The notes beneath the pieces were generated by a model. That model was not told the DNA's origin. It searched no databases and saw nothing but the letters and a program-made list of their open reading frames with translations. A stretch of DNA of 64,000 bases. Source: Poseidonocella sp. HB161398. GTDB taxonomy: Bacteria; Pseudomonadota; Alphaproteobacteria; Rhodobacterales; Rhodobacteraceae. The stretch is taken from contig NZ_VATA01000001.1 in assembly GCF_005870025.1 (NCBI RefSeq), positions 124,001 through 188,000 of the forward strand. Reading direction: 5' to 3'. Below are positions 16,841 to 26,071 of the stretch, in pieces. Each line of letters opens with the position of its first letter. The stretch's first letter is position 1. Position numbers and translations under genes: made by a program.

Positions 16841-18319
16841 ATCATCGGACACTTCCCCCGGGTCGGCTTGGCTCGGCACCCCGACCCTCCACGGAAGCCC
16901 GACGGACAATCCCAGCGCCCCCCAAGGGATGCGATCCGGCCTTGCCGCAACATTGGATGGCGCATGTCAGGCACGGCAGCCTTCCTCCCCGCAGTGGCCC
17001 GGGGACTGGCCCGCCCCCTGCCCTGTCGTCGCCCCTCCCGCCCTGTCCCGCTGGGACTAGGCGGGCCTCTGGGCAGCGGGCCCGAACCGCTCGCCGGGAT
17101 GGCAAAGGGCTGACGACCGGAGCGGTCCCCCGCATGAGCCGCGCCTGCCATGCGGGGCAGGTCGGCCGCAGGTTCCGCCGCCAGGCGCGACGGCCGACCC
17201 GCAGGGGAACCGCCGGAAACCGGGCCGCGCCGACACGAATAGCGCCGCCCGGATCCGGCCAAGCGGGACGCGCGCGCATCGGATCCTGACGCCGGACCTG
17301 ATCGCCTCGGTGCAGCAGCTCGGCGGCAGGCGCTCTGCGCCGCGAGTGCCGCGAGTGCCGCGAGTGCCGCGAGTGCCGCGAGTGCCGCGAGTGCCGCGAG
17401 TGCCGCGAGTGCCGCGAGTGCCGCGAAGACATTGCCGGAACCGGTCGCCCCCGGAAGGGGACCGTTGGTCGCCGATGCCCCTCCTCTTCGGCGGCATCCC
17501 TCCGGCGCGCCGCCGGAGCTGCGGACGGAACCGGCCGCCGGTCCAGTGCAGGACATTGGCGCATCGCCCTCGCCCGAGGGGACCTGCCTGCGGACGGGCG
17601 CTCGACCGGAGATATCCGCGACAACCGGCACGGGCGAAGATGGGCATTCCGCTCTCCCCCCGCCGCCACGCGACCGGAAACGGCCGACCGGAGCGCTGGT
17701 CCTGCGATCGGCACTGCCGCTGCTGGGCAGGACCGGCCCGCGGCGCCTCCGGGAGGTGCGGGAACGCGGCATGGATGGCGGAACGCGTGCGCGGCCCGCG
17801 CCCGGGGGGCCGCAGCGTCAGGGTTCCCCCGCTGCCGGGACTTGAAGCGGCGCGCGCCGGCGGCAACGGCGGAGCGGCAGGGCTGCATGAGGGCACGGGT
17901 CCCGCCCCTGCCGGCCGCTTGGGCGATCCGCGGGGCGCGGGGATCCGGCCGGGGGACTTGTGCCGTCGGACCGGCGCCGGTCAGAGCGACGGGCACCCGC
18001 GGCACATGTGCCGGCCGGAGAACGGAGCGCGCTCTTCTGGCCCGTGATCTCCGCAGGGCGGCGGCAGCGGCCCCGGGCCCGGCTCCGCGCCTGTGCCCTG
18101 CGCTGCAGGCGGGCGGGCCGCGTCGCGCGGCGGCAGGGGCCCGGCGGCCAATGCGCGGTCCCGGCGGCGGCGATCCGGCGACAAGGCGCCCTTTCGCCGG
18201 GCAGTTGCCCGGAAAGACGGCATATTTTCTGGACGCTTTCTGCCTCCGCCCGCCGCCGCCCGGCCGCGCCGCCCCGCGGGGCTTGCTCCGCGGACGGTGC
18301 TGCGCTGGTATCCCGATAG
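16841..18319. other. Gene-free stretch
   Basis: About 1.5 kb lies between the IS256 relic and the TRAP operon with no supported gene. It contains the 9-bp tandem repeat (17339-17426). The last 150 bases, which are less GC-rich in places, presumably hold the TRAP operon promoter. Confidence 0.4.
17339..17426. repeat. 9-bp tandem repeat, nine full copies plus a partial
   Basis: GCCGCGAGT is repeated head to tail nine times without a single difference (17339-17419), followed by a partial GCCGCGA copy. There are no spacers, so it is not a CRISPR. Each unit is three codons in any frame (for example A-L-A or T-R-G on the minus strand). Because the block lies in decayed DNA it is more likely a slippage-generated minisatellite than part of a gene. 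Confidence 0.95.
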
Positions 18320-18338
18320 AATATACGTAGCGTATATT
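18320..18338. promoter_or_regulatory. Palindromic operator before the TRAP operon
   Basis: AATATACG-TAG-CGTATATT is a perfect 8-bp inverted repeat with a three-base centre. It is strikingly AT-rich within GC-rich DNA and lies about 100 bases before dctP. The size and symmetry suit a GntR/FadR-type regulator, and such a gene ends this operon (27218-27940). Binding by that protein is inferred, not shown. Confidence 0.6.
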
Positions 18339-18434
18339 TCGTGGCCCGCCCCCCGCGGGCCGGTCCGGAAGGCCCCGCCAGAGGGTCCCGGGCGTCGAAG
18401 GCACCTGACAGTCCAACAGCACGGAGTCGAGGCT

Positions 18435-19517
18435 ATGACCACGAGGACCCCCACGAAGACCAAGACCGGCGGGCTGCGCCGGATGCTCGCCGCCACCGCG
18501 CTCGGCGGCGTTCTGCTCTCCGCCACCGCCCCGCTGGCCGGCGCGGCCGAGACCGAGATCCGCGCGCTCGGCTACACCTCCAACCTCTATCTGTGGAACA
18601 TGGAGGAGGAGTTCTACGGCACGACCTTCCCCGAGGCCGCGGGCGACCTGATCTCGATCGAGGCGGTGCCGCATGACCTGGCCGGGCTGAAGGGCCCCGA
18701 GGTGCTGTCGATGCTGCAGGACGGCACGCTGCAGCTCGCGGTGCAGAACATGAGCTACATGGCCGGCGAGGATCCCCGCTTCGAGGCGCTGGATCTGGCG
18801 GGCGTCACCCTGACCAATGCCGATGCCAAGAAGGCGACCGATGCCTACAAGCCGGTGCTGGCCCGCGTCATGGAAGAGAAGTTCAACACCCATCTGCTGG
18901 GCATCGCGCCGCTGCCGAGCCAGGTCTTCTGGTGCCGCGACGAGATCTCGGGGCTGAACGACCTCGAGGGCAAGAAGGTCCGGGTCTTCAACTCGACGCT
19001 GTCCGACTTCGTCACCGGCGCGGGCGGCACGACCGTCACCATTCCCTTCGTCGAGGTGATCCCGGCGCTCCAGCGCGGCGTCGCCGACTGCGCCGTGACC
19101 GGCACGTCCTCGGGCAATACCGCGCGCTGGTTCGAGGTGACCGACTACCTCTATCCGATGAATGTGGGCTGGTCGATGGTGTTCTGGGCGGCCAACAAGG
19201 ACCTCTGGGACAGTCTTTCCGAAGAGCAGCAGGCGCTGCTGAGCGACCAGTACGGCAAGCTCGAGGCCGAGGCCTGGGCCGTGCAGGAAGAGCAGGACAC
19301 CGATGCCGTCTCCTGCTCCACCGGCGGCGAATGCAAGCTCGGCGTGAAGGCCGAGATGACCCTGGTTCCGGTCTCGGATGCCGACATGGAGAAGCACGCG
19401 ACGATCATCTCGGACTACGTGCTGCCGAACTGGGCGGAGCGCTGCGGCGCGGACTGCACCAAGGAGTGGAACGAGACCGTCGGTGCCGCGCTCGGCATCG
19501 AAGCGCCGCTGCCATGA
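18435..19517 (+). CDS. TRAP transporter substrate-binding protein (DctP type)
   Basis: This 360-residue periplasmic solute receptor belongs to a tripartite ATP-independent transporter. The signal peptide runs through MLAATALGGVLLSATAPLAGAAE. The DctP fold is supported by LNDLEGKKVRVFNS (L-x-G-x-K-V-R-x-x), by the VEVIPALQRGVADCAV and GTSSGNTARWFEVTDY blocks, and by the length. Unusually for a receptor it has several cysteines: FWCRDE, VADCAV, VSCSTGGECK and ERCGADC near the C-terminus, which suggests disulfides. It is the first gene of the operon and overlaps the small membrane subunit by an ATGA. The ATG at 18435 is followed by the basic start TTRTPTKTKTG. The ligand is unknown; the downstream HyuA/HyuB pair hints at a cyclic amide or a related ring compound. 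Confidence 0.88.
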   Translation: MTTRTPTKTKTGGLRRMLAATALGGVLLSATAPLAGAAETEIRALGYTSNLYLWNMEEEFYGTTFPEAAGDLISIEAVPHDLAGLKGPEVLSMLQDGTLQLAVQNMSYMAGEDPRFEALDLAGVTLTNADAKKATDAYKPVLARVMEEKFNTHLLGIAPLPSQVFWCRDEISGLNDLEGKKVRVFNSTLSDFVTGAGGTTVTIPFVEVIPALQRGVADCAVTGTSSGNTARWFEVTDYLYPMNVGWSMVFWAANKDLWDSLSEEQQALLSDQYGKLEAEAWAVQEEQDTDAVSCSTGGECKLGVKAEMTLVPVSDADMEKHATIISDYVLPNWAERCGADCTKEWNETVGAALGIEAPLP

Positions 19518-20140
19518 GACAGGGCGCGCAGGCACTGGCGCAGGGGCTCGACCGCATCCTGGCGGTCCTGCGCGCCATCTCCTCGCTGGGCGTCTGGGCC
19601 GGTGGGCTGCTCCTTGTCGCGCTGGCCTTCGGGGTCGGCGCCGAGGTGCTTCTGAGAAAGCTCGCCGGGACCAGCCTCGGCGGGCTCGACGAGCTCGGCG
19701 GCTACGCGCTCGCCATCGTCGCGGCGCTGGCCTTCACCGAGGCGCTCTTCACCCGCAGCCATATCCGCATCGGGCTGGTCCGCGACGCGCTGGGGCCCCG
19801 GCTGCGGGCGCTGATGGACATCGTCTCGCTCGGCGGGCTGATCTGGTTCCTGTCGATCCTCCTGTGGTTCGCCTGGAAGCTGGTGCTGCGCAGCGCGACC
19901 ATGGGCACGAAATCCATGACCCCGCTGGCCACGCCGCTGATCCTGCCGCAGGCGCTGTGGTACGCGGCGCTGCTGCTCTTCGGGCTCTCGGCGCTGGCGC
20001 TCCTGATGCGCGCGCTGGCCGCGGCCGCACTCGGCGACTGGGAGGGGATTGCCGCCCGCATCGGCCTGCGCGACGCCGAGGAGGAACTGCGCGACGAGCA
20101 GCTCCTTTCCGCCGAAGCCGCCGGGGAGGCGCGGACATGA
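19514..20140 (+). CDS. TRAP transporter small membrane subunit (DctQ type)
   Basis: This is the 208-residue, four-helix inner-membrane subunit that couples the receptor to the large subunit. Hydrophobic segments occur at about residues 25-48 (VWAGGLLLVALAFGVGAEVLL), 60-80, 100-122 (SLGGLIWFLSILLWFAWKLVL) and 140-165. The DctQ signature includes DELGGYALAIVAALAFTEAL followed by HIRIGLV and MTPLATPLILPQALWY. The ATG lies inside the dctP stop (ATGA, 19514-19517) and the 3' end overlaps dctM the same way, indicating translational coupling and fixed stoichiometry. The C-terminal tail is charged and somewhat long (EEELRDEQLLSAEAAGEART). Confidence 0.9.
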   Translation: MRQGAQALAQGLDRILAVLRAISSLGVWAGGLLLVALAFGVGAEVLLRKLAGTSLGGLDELGGYALAIVAALAFTEALFTRSHIRIGLVRDALGPRLRALMDIVSLGGLIWFLSILLWFAWKLVLRSATMGTKSMTPLATPLILPQALWYAALLLFGLSALALLMRALAAAALGDWEGIAARIGLRDAEEELRDEQLLSAEAAGEART

Positions 20141-21420
20141 TCGTCACCACCCTGGCCGTGCTCTTCGGCCTGCTGCTGCTGTCGCTGCCCGTCGCCGCCG
20201 TCCTCGGCCTGACCGGCGTGGTGCTCAGCTCCTCCTACAGCTTCATCCCCGCCACCCGCGGGATCGGCACGATCAGCTGGAGCGCGCTGAATGACGGCGT
20301 GCTCGTCGCGGTGCCGCTCTTCGTGCTGATGGGCGAGATCCTGCTGCGCTCGGGACTGGCGCAGCGGATGTACGGCGCGATGGCGGCCTGGCTCAACTGG
20401 CTGCCCGGCGGGCTGATGCATGCCAATATCGCCACCTCGATGCTCTTCGCCGCGACCTCCGGATCCTCCGTGGCGACCGCCGCCACCGTCGGCACCACCG
20501 CGATCCCCGAGATCCGCCGCCATGGCTATAACGAGCGGCTCTTCCTCGGCTCGATCGCCGCCTCGGGCACGCTGGGCATCCTGATCCCGCCCTCGATCAA
20601 CCTGATCATCTACGGCGCGCTGACCAACAGCTCGATCCCGCAGCTCTACCTGGCGGGCTTCCTGCCGGGGATCGTGCTGGCGGCGATGTTCAGCCTGGCG
20701 GTCTGGGGCGCCTGCAAGCTGCGGCCCGACTGGGGCGCCTCGCCGATCGCCGTCACCTGGCGCCAGCGCCTTGCCGGGCTGCCGCACCTGATCCCGCCTG
20801 CGGGGATCTTCCTGCTGGTCGTCGGCTCGATCTATGCCGGCTGGGCAACGCCGACCGAGGCGGCCTCGCTCGGCGTGCTGGGCGCGCTCGGCATCGCCGC
20901 CCTCTCGCGCAGCCTCAGCCGCGCGATGCTGCGCTCGGCCTTCGCCGGCACGATGCGCACAACGGGGATGATGATGGCCATCGTCATGGCGGCCTATTTC
21001 CTCAACTACGTCTTCGGCAATATCGGCCTGACCACCAAGGTCGTCGCCTTCTTCAACGAGCTGGACATGGGCGCCTACCAGACGCTCTTCGTCATCATCG
21101 GCTTCTACCTGGTGCTCGGGCTCTTCATGGAGACGCTGTCGCTGATGGTCGCCACCGTGCCGATCTTCACCCCGATCGTCGTCGCCATGGGCTTCGACCC
21201 GGTCTGGTTCGGCATCCTCGTCATCATGCTGATCGAGACGGCGATGATCACGCCGCCGGTTGGCATCAACCTCTTCGTGGTGCAGGGCGTGCGCCAGGGC
21301 GGCGCGCTGTCCGATGTCGTCCGCGGCGTGCTGCCGTTCCTGGCGGCGCTGCTGCTGGCGATCCTGGCGCTGGTGCTGGTGCCCGGGATCGCGCTCTGGC
21401 TGCCGGGATGGCTGGCATGA
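20137..21420 (+). CDS. TRAP transporter large permease (DctM type)
   Basis: This 427-residue inner-membrane permease has about twelve helices and forms the sodium-driven translocation channel. Family landmarks include PLFVLMGEILLRSGL, then SMLFAATSGSSVATAATVGTT (the first cation/substrate loop), IAASGTLGILIPPSINLI (P-P-S), WATPTEAASLGV, and ETAMITPPVGINLFVVQG near the C-terminus. The length matches DctM of other systems. It overlaps the DctQ stop and the next membrane-protein start by four bases each. All three TRAP subunits are present and intact, so a working transporter is expected. The substrate is not evident. Confidence 0.93.
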   Translation: MIVTTLAVLFGLLLLSLPVAAVLGLTGVVLSSSYSFIPATRGIGTISWSALNDGVLVAVPLFVLMGEILLRSGLAQRMYGAMAAWLNWLPGGLMHANIATSMLFAATSGSSVATAATVGTTAIPEIRRHGYNERLFLGSIAASGTLGILIPPSINLIIYGALTNSSIPQLYLAGFLPGIVLAAMFSLAVWGACKLRPDWGASPIAVTWRQRLAGLPHLIPPAGIFLLVVGSIYAGWATPTEAASLGVLGALGIAALSRSLSRAMLRSAFAGTMRTTGMMMAIVMAAYFLNYVFGNIGLTTKVVAFFNELDMGAYQTLFVIIGFYLVLGLFMETLSLMVATVPIFTPIVVAMGFDPVWFGILVIMLIETAMITPPVGINLFVVQGVRQGGALSDVVRGVLPFLAALLLAILALVLVPGIALWLPGWLA

Positions 21421-22220
21421 CCGACGCGATGGACCTTGCCACCCACGCGCTGCGCGGGGCCGGCGGCGGAGCCTTCGTCTGGGCGGTGCTGAAGACCGCC
21501 GAGGCCGCCCCCGCGGGCGTCGCCGCCACCGTGATCGCGCTGCCCATCGCGATCGCCGCCGGGACCTTCGCCATGGCCGCGCATCAGAGCCCGGCCTTCG
21601 TCGCCGAGGCCTCGCTGCGCGGCGCCCAGGCGCTGCCGGCGCTGCTGGTCTTCGTGGTCACCGCCGCGCGGCTCTTTCCGCGGCTCTCCGCCGGGCCGCT
21701 GATCGGCACCGCGATGGCGGCCTGGTTCGCCGCGATCTGCGTCCTGACGGCCGGGCCGGCCTGGCCGCTCGGCGTCTCGGCCGCGGTGCTGGCCGCGATG
21801 CTGCTCCTGTCGTCGCTGGCCCTGCCCTTCGACCTGGCGCTTTCCCCGCCCGGCAGGGCCGCGGGTCCCGCCCGCCGGATCTGGCCCGTGGCGCTGCAGG
21901 CCGCGCTCCTCGTCATGGTGATCGGCCTCTTCGCCCGCGTGCTCGGCCCGCGCTGGAGCGCCGTGCTGACCGCCATTCCCGTCGCCATGATCACCGTGAC
22001 CTACGGGCTGAAATCCCGCGGCACGCCCGGCTGGGCGGCCACCTACCAGTCCGCCCGGCTCGCCGGCCCGACCCTCTTCGTCTATCTCGCCACTGTCGCG
22101 CTGGCCGCGCCCCGCTGGGGCGGGCTCGCGGCGGCCGCCGCCGGGCTCCTGCCCTCGGCCGCCACCGCCGTCGCCGCGACCTCCCTCCGCCACCGCCTGT
22201 TCCCGAGGACGCCCGCATGA
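21417..22220 (+). CDS. Multi-spanning membrane protein of unknown function
   Basis: The 267-residue protein has about seven hydrophobic segments and almost no polar loops. Examples are TVIALPIAIAAGTFAMAAHQ, the VFVVTAARLF region, GVSAAVLAAMLLLSSLALP, and VALQAALLVMVIGLFARVLG followed by WSAVLTAIPVAMITVTYGL. The last pair vaguely resembles GlpM/DUF3147-like membrane proteins, in which a helix ends G-P-x-x-S-A-x-x-x-x-x-P-V; that is a weak likeness. The ATG overlaps the DctM stop, and its own stop overlaps the HyuB start, so it is embedded in the operon and probably serves the same pathway. Transport or efflux of a pathway intermediate is an inference only. Confidence 0.75.
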   Translation: MTDAMDLATHALRGAGGGAFVWAVLKTAEAAPAGVAATVIALPIAIAAGTFAMAAHQSPAFVAEASLRGAQALPALLVFVVTAARLFPRLSAGPLIGTAMAAWFAAICVLTAGPAWPLGVSAAVLAAMLLLSSLALPFDLALSPPGRAAGPARRIWPVALQAALLVMVIGLFARVLGPRWSAVLTAIPVAMITVTYGLKSRGTPGWAATYQSARLAGPTLFVYLATVALAAPRWGGLAAAAAGLLPSAATAVAATSLRHRLFPRTPA

Positions 22221-23956
22221 CCTCCGAGACCGATCCGGCCATCGCCGATCCGATCGCCTTCCAGCTCTTCCGCCACGCCATCACCGGCATCGCCAACGAG
22301 ATGGCCTTGACCATCTTCCGCACCGCCTATTCCGGCGTGCTGAAGAACATCATGGACTACTCCACCGCCATCTGCGACCGCGAGGGGCGGCTGGCGGCTC
22401 AAGGTTTATCCCTGCCCGGGCATCTCTGCTCCATCCCCGTCGCGCTGAAGGCGACGCTCGCCGCGATGGACGAACCCGTCTGCGAAGGCGACGTGCTGGT
22501 GATGAACGACCCCTATTCGGGCGGCATGCACCTGCCCGACATCTTCACCTTCAAGCCGATCTTCGTCGCGGACGAGATCGTCGCCTTCGCCTGCGCCGTC
22601 TGCCACCACACCGATGTCGGCGGCCGGGTCGCGGGCTCGAACGCCTCCGACAGCACCGAGATCTTCCAGGAGGGCATCCGCATCCCGCCCCTGAAGCTCT
22701 ACCGCAAGGGCGAGGTCGACCGCACGCTGATGGCGATGCTGGAATCGAATGTGCGCATGCCCGACCGGCTGAGGGGCGACCTGCGCGGCCAGCTCGCCGC
22801 CTGCCGCATCGCCGAGCAGGGCGTCCAGGCGCTGGCCAGGACCGAAGTGGCCGGGACCTTCATCGCCAAGCTCGACGAGCTGATGGCCTATTCCGAGATC
22901 CTCACCCGCAACGGCATCCGCTCCCTGCCCGACGGCGAATTCACCTTCACCGACTATATCGACGATGACGGCATCGACGTGGGCAAGCCGATCCCGCTGG
23001 TCTGCACCGTGCGCAAGTCCGGCGAGAGGCTGGTGATGGACTGGACCGGCACCTCCCCGCAGGTGAAGGGCGCGATCAACAACACCTTCAGCTACACCGC
23101 CGCGGCCAGCTATACCGCGGTCAAGACCGTGCTGGGCGACGGCGCGCCCAACAATGACGGCGTCTTCCGCGCCATCGAGGTGATCGCCCCCGAAGGCACC
23201 ATCGCGAATGCCGTGATGCCCGCCGCCTGCGCCGCGCGCGGCCTGACCGGCTTCCGCATGGCCGACTGCGCCTTCGGGGCGATGGCGGGCCTCGCCCCGG
23301 GGCGGGTGCTGGCCTGTTCCGACGGCGGCAACACGAACGTCTCCATCGGCGGCTATGACAGCGACCGCAAGCCCTTCATCTTCGTCGATTTCGTCTCCGC
23401 CGCCTGGGGCGCGCGGCCGTGGAAGGACGGGCTCGAGGGCAACACCACGCTTTTCGCCAATATGGCGAGCTATTCGACCGAGACGGTGGAATCCGAGAAC
23501 CCGGTGCTGATCACCGTCAACGAATTCGTCGATGACAGCGCGGGCGCGGGCAAGTTCCGCGGCGGCGTGGCGATGCGGCGCGACTACATGCTGCTCGAGG
23601 ACGAGGCGGTCCTGTCGGTGCGCGCCGACCGCCAGGCCTTCCGCCCCTGGGGGCTGGACGGCGGCCATGACGGCGCGCCCGGCATCAACGTCATGAACCC
23701 CGACGGACCGGCCGAGAAGCTCGTCAGCAAGTTCACCATGACCATGCGCAAGGGCGACGTGCTCAGCCATTGCCTGCCCTCGGGCGGCGGCTACGGCAAC
23801 CCGCTGGAGCGCGATCCCCAGGCGGTGGCCGAGGACTGGCTCGACGATTTCGTCTCCACCGAGACCGCGCGCGACATCTACGGCGTGATCCTGACGCCCG
23901 ACGGCGCCGTCGACCTGCCCGCAACACAGGCGCGCCGCGCCGAGCTGACCGCCTGA
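22217..23956 (+). CDS. Hydantoinase B / oxoprolinase-type subunit
   Basis: This 579-residue cytoplasmic subunit of an ATP-dependent ring-opening amidohydrolase or carboxylase-like complex pairs with HyuA. Recognisable family segments are DYSTAICDREGRLAAQG, GDVLVMNDPYSGGMHLPDI (N-D-P-Y-x-G-G-x-H), CHHTDVGG, and the GTSPQVKGAINN plus CSDGGNTN blocks. The C-terminal LPSGGGYGNPLERDP is characteristic (S-G-G-G-Y-G-x-P). The length agrees with HyuB or acetone carboxylase beta-like proteins (550-600). It overlaps the membrane-protein stop (ATGA at 22217) and lies nine bases before hyuA. The pair could hydrolyse hydantoin, oxoproline or a similar cyclic amide with ATP; sequence alone does not decide. 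Confidence 0.92.
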   Translation: MTSETDPAIADPIAFQLFRHAITGIANEMALTIFRTAYSGVLKNIMDYSTAICDREGRLAAQGLSLPGHLCSIPVALKATLAAMDEPVCEGDVLVMNDPYSGGMHLPDIFTFKPIFVADEIVAFACAVCHHTDVGGRVAGSNASDSTEIFQEGIRIPPLKLYRKGEVDRTLMAMLESNVRMPDRLRGDLRGQLAACRIAEQGVQALARTEVAGTFIAKLDELMAYSEILTRNGIRSLPDGEFTFTDYIDDDGIDVGKPIPLVCTVRKSGERLVMDWTGTSPQVKGAINNTFSYTAAASYTAVKTVLGDGAPNNDGVFRAIEVIAPEGTIANAVMPAACAARGLTGFRMADCAFGAMAGLAPGRVLACSDGGNTNVSIGGYDSDRKPFIFVDFVSAAWGARPWKDGLEGNTTLFANMASYSTETVESENPVLITVNEFVDDSAGAGKFRGGVAMRRDYMLLEDEAVLSVRADRQAFRPWGLDGGHDGAPGINVMNPDGPAEKLVSKFTMTMRKGDVLSHCLPSGGGYGNPLERDPQAVAEDWLDDFVSTETARDIYGVILTPDGAVDLPATQARRAELTA

Positions 23957-23965
23957 GGACAGAGC

Positions 23966-26071
23966 ATGACCGAGACCGCAAAATCCCGCCTCGCCATCGA
24001 TATCGGCGGCACCTTCACCGATTTCATCCTGGAGGACGCCACCGGCGAGCTGCACAGCTTCAAGACGCTGACCACGCATGAGGACTACACCGCCGCCATC
24101 GGCACCGGCATCGACCGGCTGCTGGCCGCCTCGGGCGTCGCCGCCGCCGATGTGGGCCAGGTGCTGCACGCGACGACGCTGGGCTCGAACACGCTGCTGG
24201 AGCGCACCGGGGCGAAGACCGGGCTGATCACAACGAAGGGCTTCCGCGACGTGCTGGAGATCCGCGACCTGCGCATGCCGCGGCTCTACGACCAGGACTG
24301 GGACAAGCCCGAGACGCTGGTCCGCCGCCGCTGGCGCCGCGTCGCCGAGGGCCGCATGCTGGCCGACGGCACCGAGATGGCGCCGCTGGACGAGGACGAC
24401 ATCCGCGCGGCGGTGGACTTCCTCAGGGCCGGCGGCATCACCTCGGTCGCGGTCTGCCTGATCAACAGCTACGCCAACCCGGCGCATGAAATCCGCGCGG
24501 GCGAGATCATCCGCGAGATGTGGCCCGAGGTGCACCTGTCGCTCAGCCACGAGCTCCTGCCCGAGGAGGGCGAGTATCCCCGCACCTCGACCTGCGTGAT
24601 CAATGCCTATGTGCAGCCGGTCTTCCGCGACTACATCGCCCGGCTGGAGACGCTGATCGCCGCCAAGGGCATCGCCGCGCCGCTGTTCTTCATGCAGTCC
24701 AATGGCGGGCTCACCCCGGCCGAGACCGCCGCGCGCCAGCCGATCCACATCATCGAGAGCGGCCCGGCCGCGGGCGTCGTCGGCGCCTCGATCCTGGGCC
24801 AGGCGACCGGCACCGGCACGATGATCACCCTCGATATCGGCGGCACCACGGCCAAGGCGGCGCTGGTGCAGGACGGCCAGCCCGGCATGGCGACCGAGTT
24901 CCAGGTCGGCGGCCATGTGCTGCAGACCGAGCGGCTGCTTTCGGGCGGCGGCTTCTCGCTGCGGGTCCCGGCGATCGACCTGGCCGAGGTCGGCGCCGGC
25001 GGCGGCTCGATCGTCGCGCGCGACGCGGCCGGCGTGCCGCAGGTCGGGCCGCGCTCCGCGGGCTCGAACCCGGGGCCGGTCTGCTACGGCAATGGCGGCA
25101 CCGAGCTGACCGTCACCGACTGCAACCTGACGCTGGGCTACCTGAACGAGAATTCCATCGCCGGGGGCGAGATGGTGCTCGACCGCGCCGCCGCCGTCGC
25201 CACCTGCGGCGCGCAGCTCGCCGGACCTCTGGGCAAGTCGCCCGAGGAGGCCGCCCATGGCGTCTTCACGCTGAGCTGCATGACGATGATCCAGGCGATC
25301 CGCGCGGTGACGACGGAGCGCGGCCAGGATCCGCGCGACTTCGCGGTCTTCGCCTTCGGCGGCAACGGCCCGCTCTTCGCCGCGGGCATCGCCGAGACGC
25401 TGGGCTGCGCCAAGGTGATCGTCCCCCCGGCCCCGGGCGTCTTCTCGGCGCTCGGCCTGCTTTGCGCCGAAATCGAGATCCACAAGTCCCGCAGCTTCCG
25501 CCGCCTGCTCGACGAGGGTGCCGTCGCCGATGCCCAGGCCGCCTTCGCCGAGATGGCGCAGCTGGCCGAGGCCGAGGCGCAGCGCCCCGGCGGGCGCCTG
25601 ACCGCCACGGCACGGATGCGCTATGCCGGGCAGAGCTCGGATCTGCAGGTCTCCCTCGGCGATCCCGCCCGGCTCACCCGGGCCGCGATGCGCGCCGCCT
25701 TCACCGCCGAGCATGACGCGGTCTTCAAGTTCACCGCGCCCGAGACGGAGCCGGTCAGGATCACCGCGATCGAGCTCTGCTACGCCCTGCCCGTGGGCCG
25801 GCTCGACCCGAACCGGCGGCGGCTGGCGCGGGCGGGCGGGACCGCGACCCAGCGCGCCTGGTTCGGCGCCGCGGGCTGGCTCGACGCGCCGGTGATCCCG
25901 CGCACCGCCCTGACCGAGGCCGCGGGCCCCTGCATCGTCACCGATCCCGACGCCACGACGCTGGTCCCGCCCGGCGCGCTGGCCCGCGTGACGGCGACCG
26001 GCAGCCTGGAGATCGCGCTGGCCGCGCCCGCCGCGCCGGCGGCCGGGCAGAGGCAGGCCGAGAATGCCTGA
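23966..26071 (+). CDS. Hydantoinase A / oxoprolinase-type ATPase subunit
   Basis: The 701-residue partner of HyuB has an ASKHA-type ATP-binding core. The N-terminal phosphate loop reads AIDIGGTFTDF (residues 10-20) and the second one ITLDIGGTTAKAAL. Other family blocks are HATTLGSNTLLER, GFRDVLEIRDLRMP, HELLPEEGEYPRTSTCVINAYV, IESGPAAGVVGA and AFGGNGPLFAAGIAE. The length is normal (about 680-720). It starts nine bases after hyuB with a GAGGA-like site, and its end overlaps the PLP-enzyme start. The two subunits together are intact. Substrate specificity in this family spans hydantoins, 5-oxoproline, N-methylhydantoin and acetone, so none is assigned. Confidence 0.93.
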   Translation: MTETAKSRLAIDIGGTFTDFILEDATGELHSFKTLTTHEDYTAAIGTGIDRLLAASGVAAADVGQVLHATTLGSNTLLERTGAKTGLITTKGFRDVLEIRDLRMPRLYDQDWDKPETLVRRRWRRVAEGRMLADGTEMAPLDEDDIRAAVDFLRAGGITSVAVCLINSYANPAHEIRAGEIIREMWPEVHLSLSHELLPEEGEYPRTSTCVINAYVQPVFRDYIARLETLIAAKGIAAPLFFMQSNGGLTPAETAARQPIHIIESGPAAGVVGASILGQATGTGTMITLDIGGTTAKAALVQDGQPGMATEFQVGGHVLQTERLLSGGGFSLRVPAIDLAEVGAGGGSIVARDAAGVPQVGPRSAGSNPGPVCYGNGGTELTVTDCNLTLGYLNENSIAGGEMVLDRAAAVATCGAQLAGPLGKSPEEAAHGVFTLSCMTMIQAIRAVTTERGQDPRDFAVFAFGGNGPLFAAGIAETLGCAKVIVPPAPGVFSALGLLCAEIEIHKSRSFRRLLDEGAVADAQAAFAEMAQLAEAEAQRPGGRLTATARMRYAGQSSDLQVSLGDPARLTRAAMRAAFTAEHDAVFKFTAPETEPVRITAIELCYALPVGRLDPNRRRLARAGGTATQRAWFGAAGWLDAPVIPRTALTEAAGPCIVTDPDATTLVPPGALARVTATGSLEIALAAPAAPAAGQRQAENA

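Noticed and set aside
17339-17426. CRISPR array
   Set aside because: The repeat unit is 9 bp with no spacers and no cas genes nearby.
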